Origin: Pseudomonas sp. LFM046
GTDB taxonomy: Bacteria > Pseudomonadota > Gammaproteobacteria > Pseudomonadales > Pseudomonadaceae
Direction: 5' to 3'
Length of the DNA stretch: 64,000 nucleotides
Assembly: GCF_000949385.2 (NCBI RefSeq)
Contig: NZ_JYKO02000001.1
Coordinates: 3,274,648 to 3,338,647 of the forward strand
Below are positions 62,305 through 64,000 of this stretch, piece after piece (positions within the stretch are counted from its first letter, which is position 1; each line of letters starts with the position of its first letter). Under the pieces are notes generated by a model that saw only the letters and a program-made list of their open reading frames with translations, was not told where the DNA came from and did no database searches. A program made the translations under genes and the position numbers.

Positions 62305-62468
62305 GGCTGGCCCGAACGTACGCGCGGCGACTTGCAGGCGCTGAGGAACTGGGGAAACCAGGACCGTGCAGGCGAAGAAGAATGGCCAACGAGCTAAACA
62401 ATAAAGCGGCATGACCCGCCGGAACGCTTGCACAAGGAATCGACACGATGTTGGGGGGAGCGAATTCG

Positions 62469-64000
62469 ATGGCTGCACCGCACGGAAGCGCTGGACACCA
62501 GGATCGCACCTGGCTGCTGCTGGCCATTACCCTGCTTGCCCTGCTGACCCTGGTGGGCATTCACACCCGACCGCTCACCCCCATCGACGAGACCCGCTAC
62601 ATCGGCGTCGCCTGGGAAATGTGGCTGCGCGGCGAGTTCCTGGTCCCGATCAAGAACGGTCTCCCCTACAGCGACAAGCCGCCCCTGCTGATGTGGCTGT
62701 ACCAGGCGGGCTGGACGCTGTTCGGCGTCAATGAATGGTGGCCCCGCCTGGTGTCGCCGCTGTTCTCCGCCGCCAGCCTGCTGCTGGCCTGGGGCCTGGC
62801 GCGGCGGCTCTGGCCCGCTCAGTCCGGTGTCGGCGGTACGACGGCGCTGGTGCTCAGCAGTTGCCTGCTGTGGATCGCCTTCTCCACCTCGGCCATGTTC
62901 GACGTCCTGCTGGCCTTCTTCACCCTGTTGGGCATGCATGGAACCCTGAGCGCCGCCCAGGGAGACCGGAAGGGCTTTCTCCTGCTCGGCCTGGCCATCG
63001 GCCTGGGGGTGCTGGCCAAGGGACCGGTGATCCTGCTGCATACCTTGCCGGTGGCGCTGCTCGCGTTCTGGTGGCAGCCCGCATTGACCCGGCACCGCTG
63101 GCTCGCCGGTGTCGCCCTGGCAGCCCTGTTCGGCGCGGCCATCGCCCTGGCCTGGGCCATTCCGGCCGGTCTCAGCGGCGGCGAGTCGTACCGGCACGCG
63201 ATCTTCTGGGGGCAGACCGCCGAGCGCATGGTCCAGTCCTTCGCTCACCGCCGGCCGTTCTGGTGGTACCTGCCAACCCTGCCCTTCCTGCTCTTTCCAT
63301 GGCTGCTCTGGCCCGCCGTGTGGCGTGGCAGTCGCCAGTTGCTGCGCGAGGGACTGGACCCGGGCACCCGCTTCTGCCTTGCCTGGCTGGTGCCGGTGCT
63401 GGTGGCGCTTTCCCTGATCAGCGGCAAGCAGGTCCATTACCTGATCCCGCTGTTCCCCGCCTTCGCCCTGCTGGTCGCTCGCGCCTTGGCGGGACGCACG
63501 CTGGCCGGTGTCTCCTGGTTGCCCGCCGCCGCTGCCGCCCTGGGTCTGGCGCTGGCAGTGCTGGCCCTGGGATGGGTCCCGCTGCCGAAGAAGGGACTGG
63601 CCGCTGCGCCGTCCCTGGTCCCCGCCCTGGCGTTGCTGGCCCTGGCGCCCGCCACCTGGTTCCTGGCCCGGCGCCGAGTCGCCTCGGTGCCAAGGCTGGC
63701 GGTGTTCGGCTCGCTGCTGGCGGCGCTGCTGCAACTCTCGCTCTCGGCGGCGTTCCGCGCTGACTTCGACATCGCCCCCCTGGCCGACGCCATACGGCAG
63801 GAACAGGCCGCCGGCCGTGTCGTCGCCAATAGCGGCTTCTATCACGACCAGTTCCAGTTCGCCGGCCGGCTGCGCCAGCCGCTGGCCGAGTTCACCGATG
63901 AGGCGCGCCTGGTGGAGTGGCTGAAAGCCAATCCGGGCGCCAGCACCGTCCTGTACTGGAAGGACGCCAACGCCCTGGCCGCAGAACCGGCCATTCCCCG
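62469..64000 (+). CDS. ArnT-like glycosyltransferase (GT-C, PMT_2 type), 3' end outside window
   Basis: At least 510 residues, open to the right edge. Starts at ATG 62469 (GGGGGAG 8 bases upstream); ATG 62448 is in frame with AAGGAA. GT-C traits: first helix (RTWLLLAITLLALLTLVGIH), the loop TPIDETRYIGVAWEMWLRGE with its acidic pair, YSDKPPLLMWLYQ and many further helices. Relatives transfer sugars (for example aminoarabinose to lipid A) from lipid carriers at the periplasmic face. The sugar specificity is not shown, and no arn genes are seen. Confidence 0.85.
   Translation, partial: MAAPHGSAGHQDRTWLLLAITLLALLTLVGIHTRPLTPIDETRYIGVAWEMWLRGEFLVPIKNGLPYSDKPPLLMWLYQAGWTLFGVNEWWPRLVSPLFSAASLLLAWGLARRLWPAQSGVGGTTALVLSSCLLWIAFSTSAMFDVLLAFFTLLGMHGTLSAAQGDRKGFLLLGLAIGLGVLAKGPVILLHTLPVALLAFWWQPALTRHRWLAGVALAALFGAAIALAWAIPAGLSGGESYRHAIFWGQTAERMVQSFAHRRPFWWYLPTLPFLLFPWLLWPAVWRGSRQLLREGLDPGTRFCLAWLVPVLVALSLISGKQVHYLIPLFPAFALLVARALAGRTLAGVSWLPAAAAALGLALAVLALGWVPLPKKGLAAAPSLVPALALLALAPATWFLARRRVASVPRLAVFGSLLAALLQLSLSAAFRADFDIAPLADAIRQEQAAGRVVANSGFYHDQFQFAGRLRQPLAEFTDEARLVEWLKANPGASTVLYWKDANALAAEPAIP

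Noticed and set aside
62394-63845. 483-codon minus-strand frame opposite the ArnT-like gene
   Set aside because: Gln/Gly/Arg-rich antisense shadow; the plus strand encodes a recognisable GT-C glycosyltransferase.
1-64000. tRNA, rRNA, CRISPR arrays, prophage or integron
   Set aside because: None were seen when reading both strands; no integrase, array-like direct repeats or attachment-site duplication was found.

Overview
The window is GC-rich chromosomal DNA from a Pseudomonas-like gammaproteobacterium. Supporting signs are a densely packed set of LysR regulators, OprD-type porins, an agmatine deiminase/N-carbamoylputrescine amidohydrolase operon, an MvaT-like nucleoid protein, a partial Rnf module with ApbE, and short intergenic palindromes of the kind scattered through Pseudomonas genomes. 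I see no rRNA, tRNA, CRISPR array, integrase or intact insertion sequence.

Layout. 1-4 kb: the 3' half of an aceE-type gene, a LysR regulator and an MFS exporter. 4.4-8.2 kb: a somewhat less GC-rich block with an NCS1 permease, a LysR regulator and an AbrB-family membrane protein, beside a decayed transposase-like stretch. 8.2-14.4 kb: a TerC membrane protein, then a tricarboxylate-type locus (OprD porin, CitMHS transporter, PrpF/GalD-type isomerase, divergent LysR), with a frameshifted remnant of a second CitMHS gene nearby. 14.8-18.7 kb: an exported unknown protein, a tyrosine phosphatase, an exported acetoacetate-decarboxylase-fold protein and a MerR regulator. 19-21.8 kb: the arsR-GAPDH-arsJ arsenate resistance operon. 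21.8-25.4 kb: an unusual operon of a 59-codon ORF, a phosphatidylserine-decarboxylase-like enzyme, a guanidino-modifying (amidinotransferase/DDAH-like) enzyme and a MATE exporter. 25.9-27 kb: a degraded sensor kinase joined to the tail of a retropepsin/zinc-protease-like gene. 27-29.4 kb: a YjiK-like protein, a DUF1232 protein, TetR and a 19-residue ORF. 29.4-33.8 kb: the aguA-aguB-polyamine-binding-protein operon, a deletion derivative of a second agmatine deiminase, and a divergent LysR. 34-37.6 kb: hydrolase, ArsR-like regulator, VF530 protein, MscS channel. 37.8-44.1 kb: copper/silver RND efflux (small Met/Cys/His-rich protein, cusC, cusB with fused CusF domain, cusA). 44.3-49 kb: methyltransferase, NmrA-like protein, Old Yellow Enzyme and an MHS-type MFS transporter. 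49-53.7 kb: MvaT-like protein, NUDIX hydrolase, apbE, rnfC, rnfD. 53.9-64 kb: exported unknown protein, amidase with a leader peptide, exported small-protein operon, VOC protein, GlxA-type regulator with divergent SDR, DUF1801, a retropepsin-like protein and the start of an ArnT-like glycosyltransferase.

The main unexplained signals are: (1) three promoters with the same -35 box, operator and exact 19-bp MerR-type spacer, upstream of the decarboxylase-fold gene, upstream of merR itself and, 27 kb away, upstream of the Old Yellow Enzyme gene, suggesting a small MerR regulon; (2) the decarboxylase/amidino enzyme/MATE operon, which looks like an undescribed small-molecule pathway; (3) an RnfCD-ApbE module without the other Rnf subunits; and (4) short ORFs with good ribosome binding sites whose stop codons overlap the start of the next gene.
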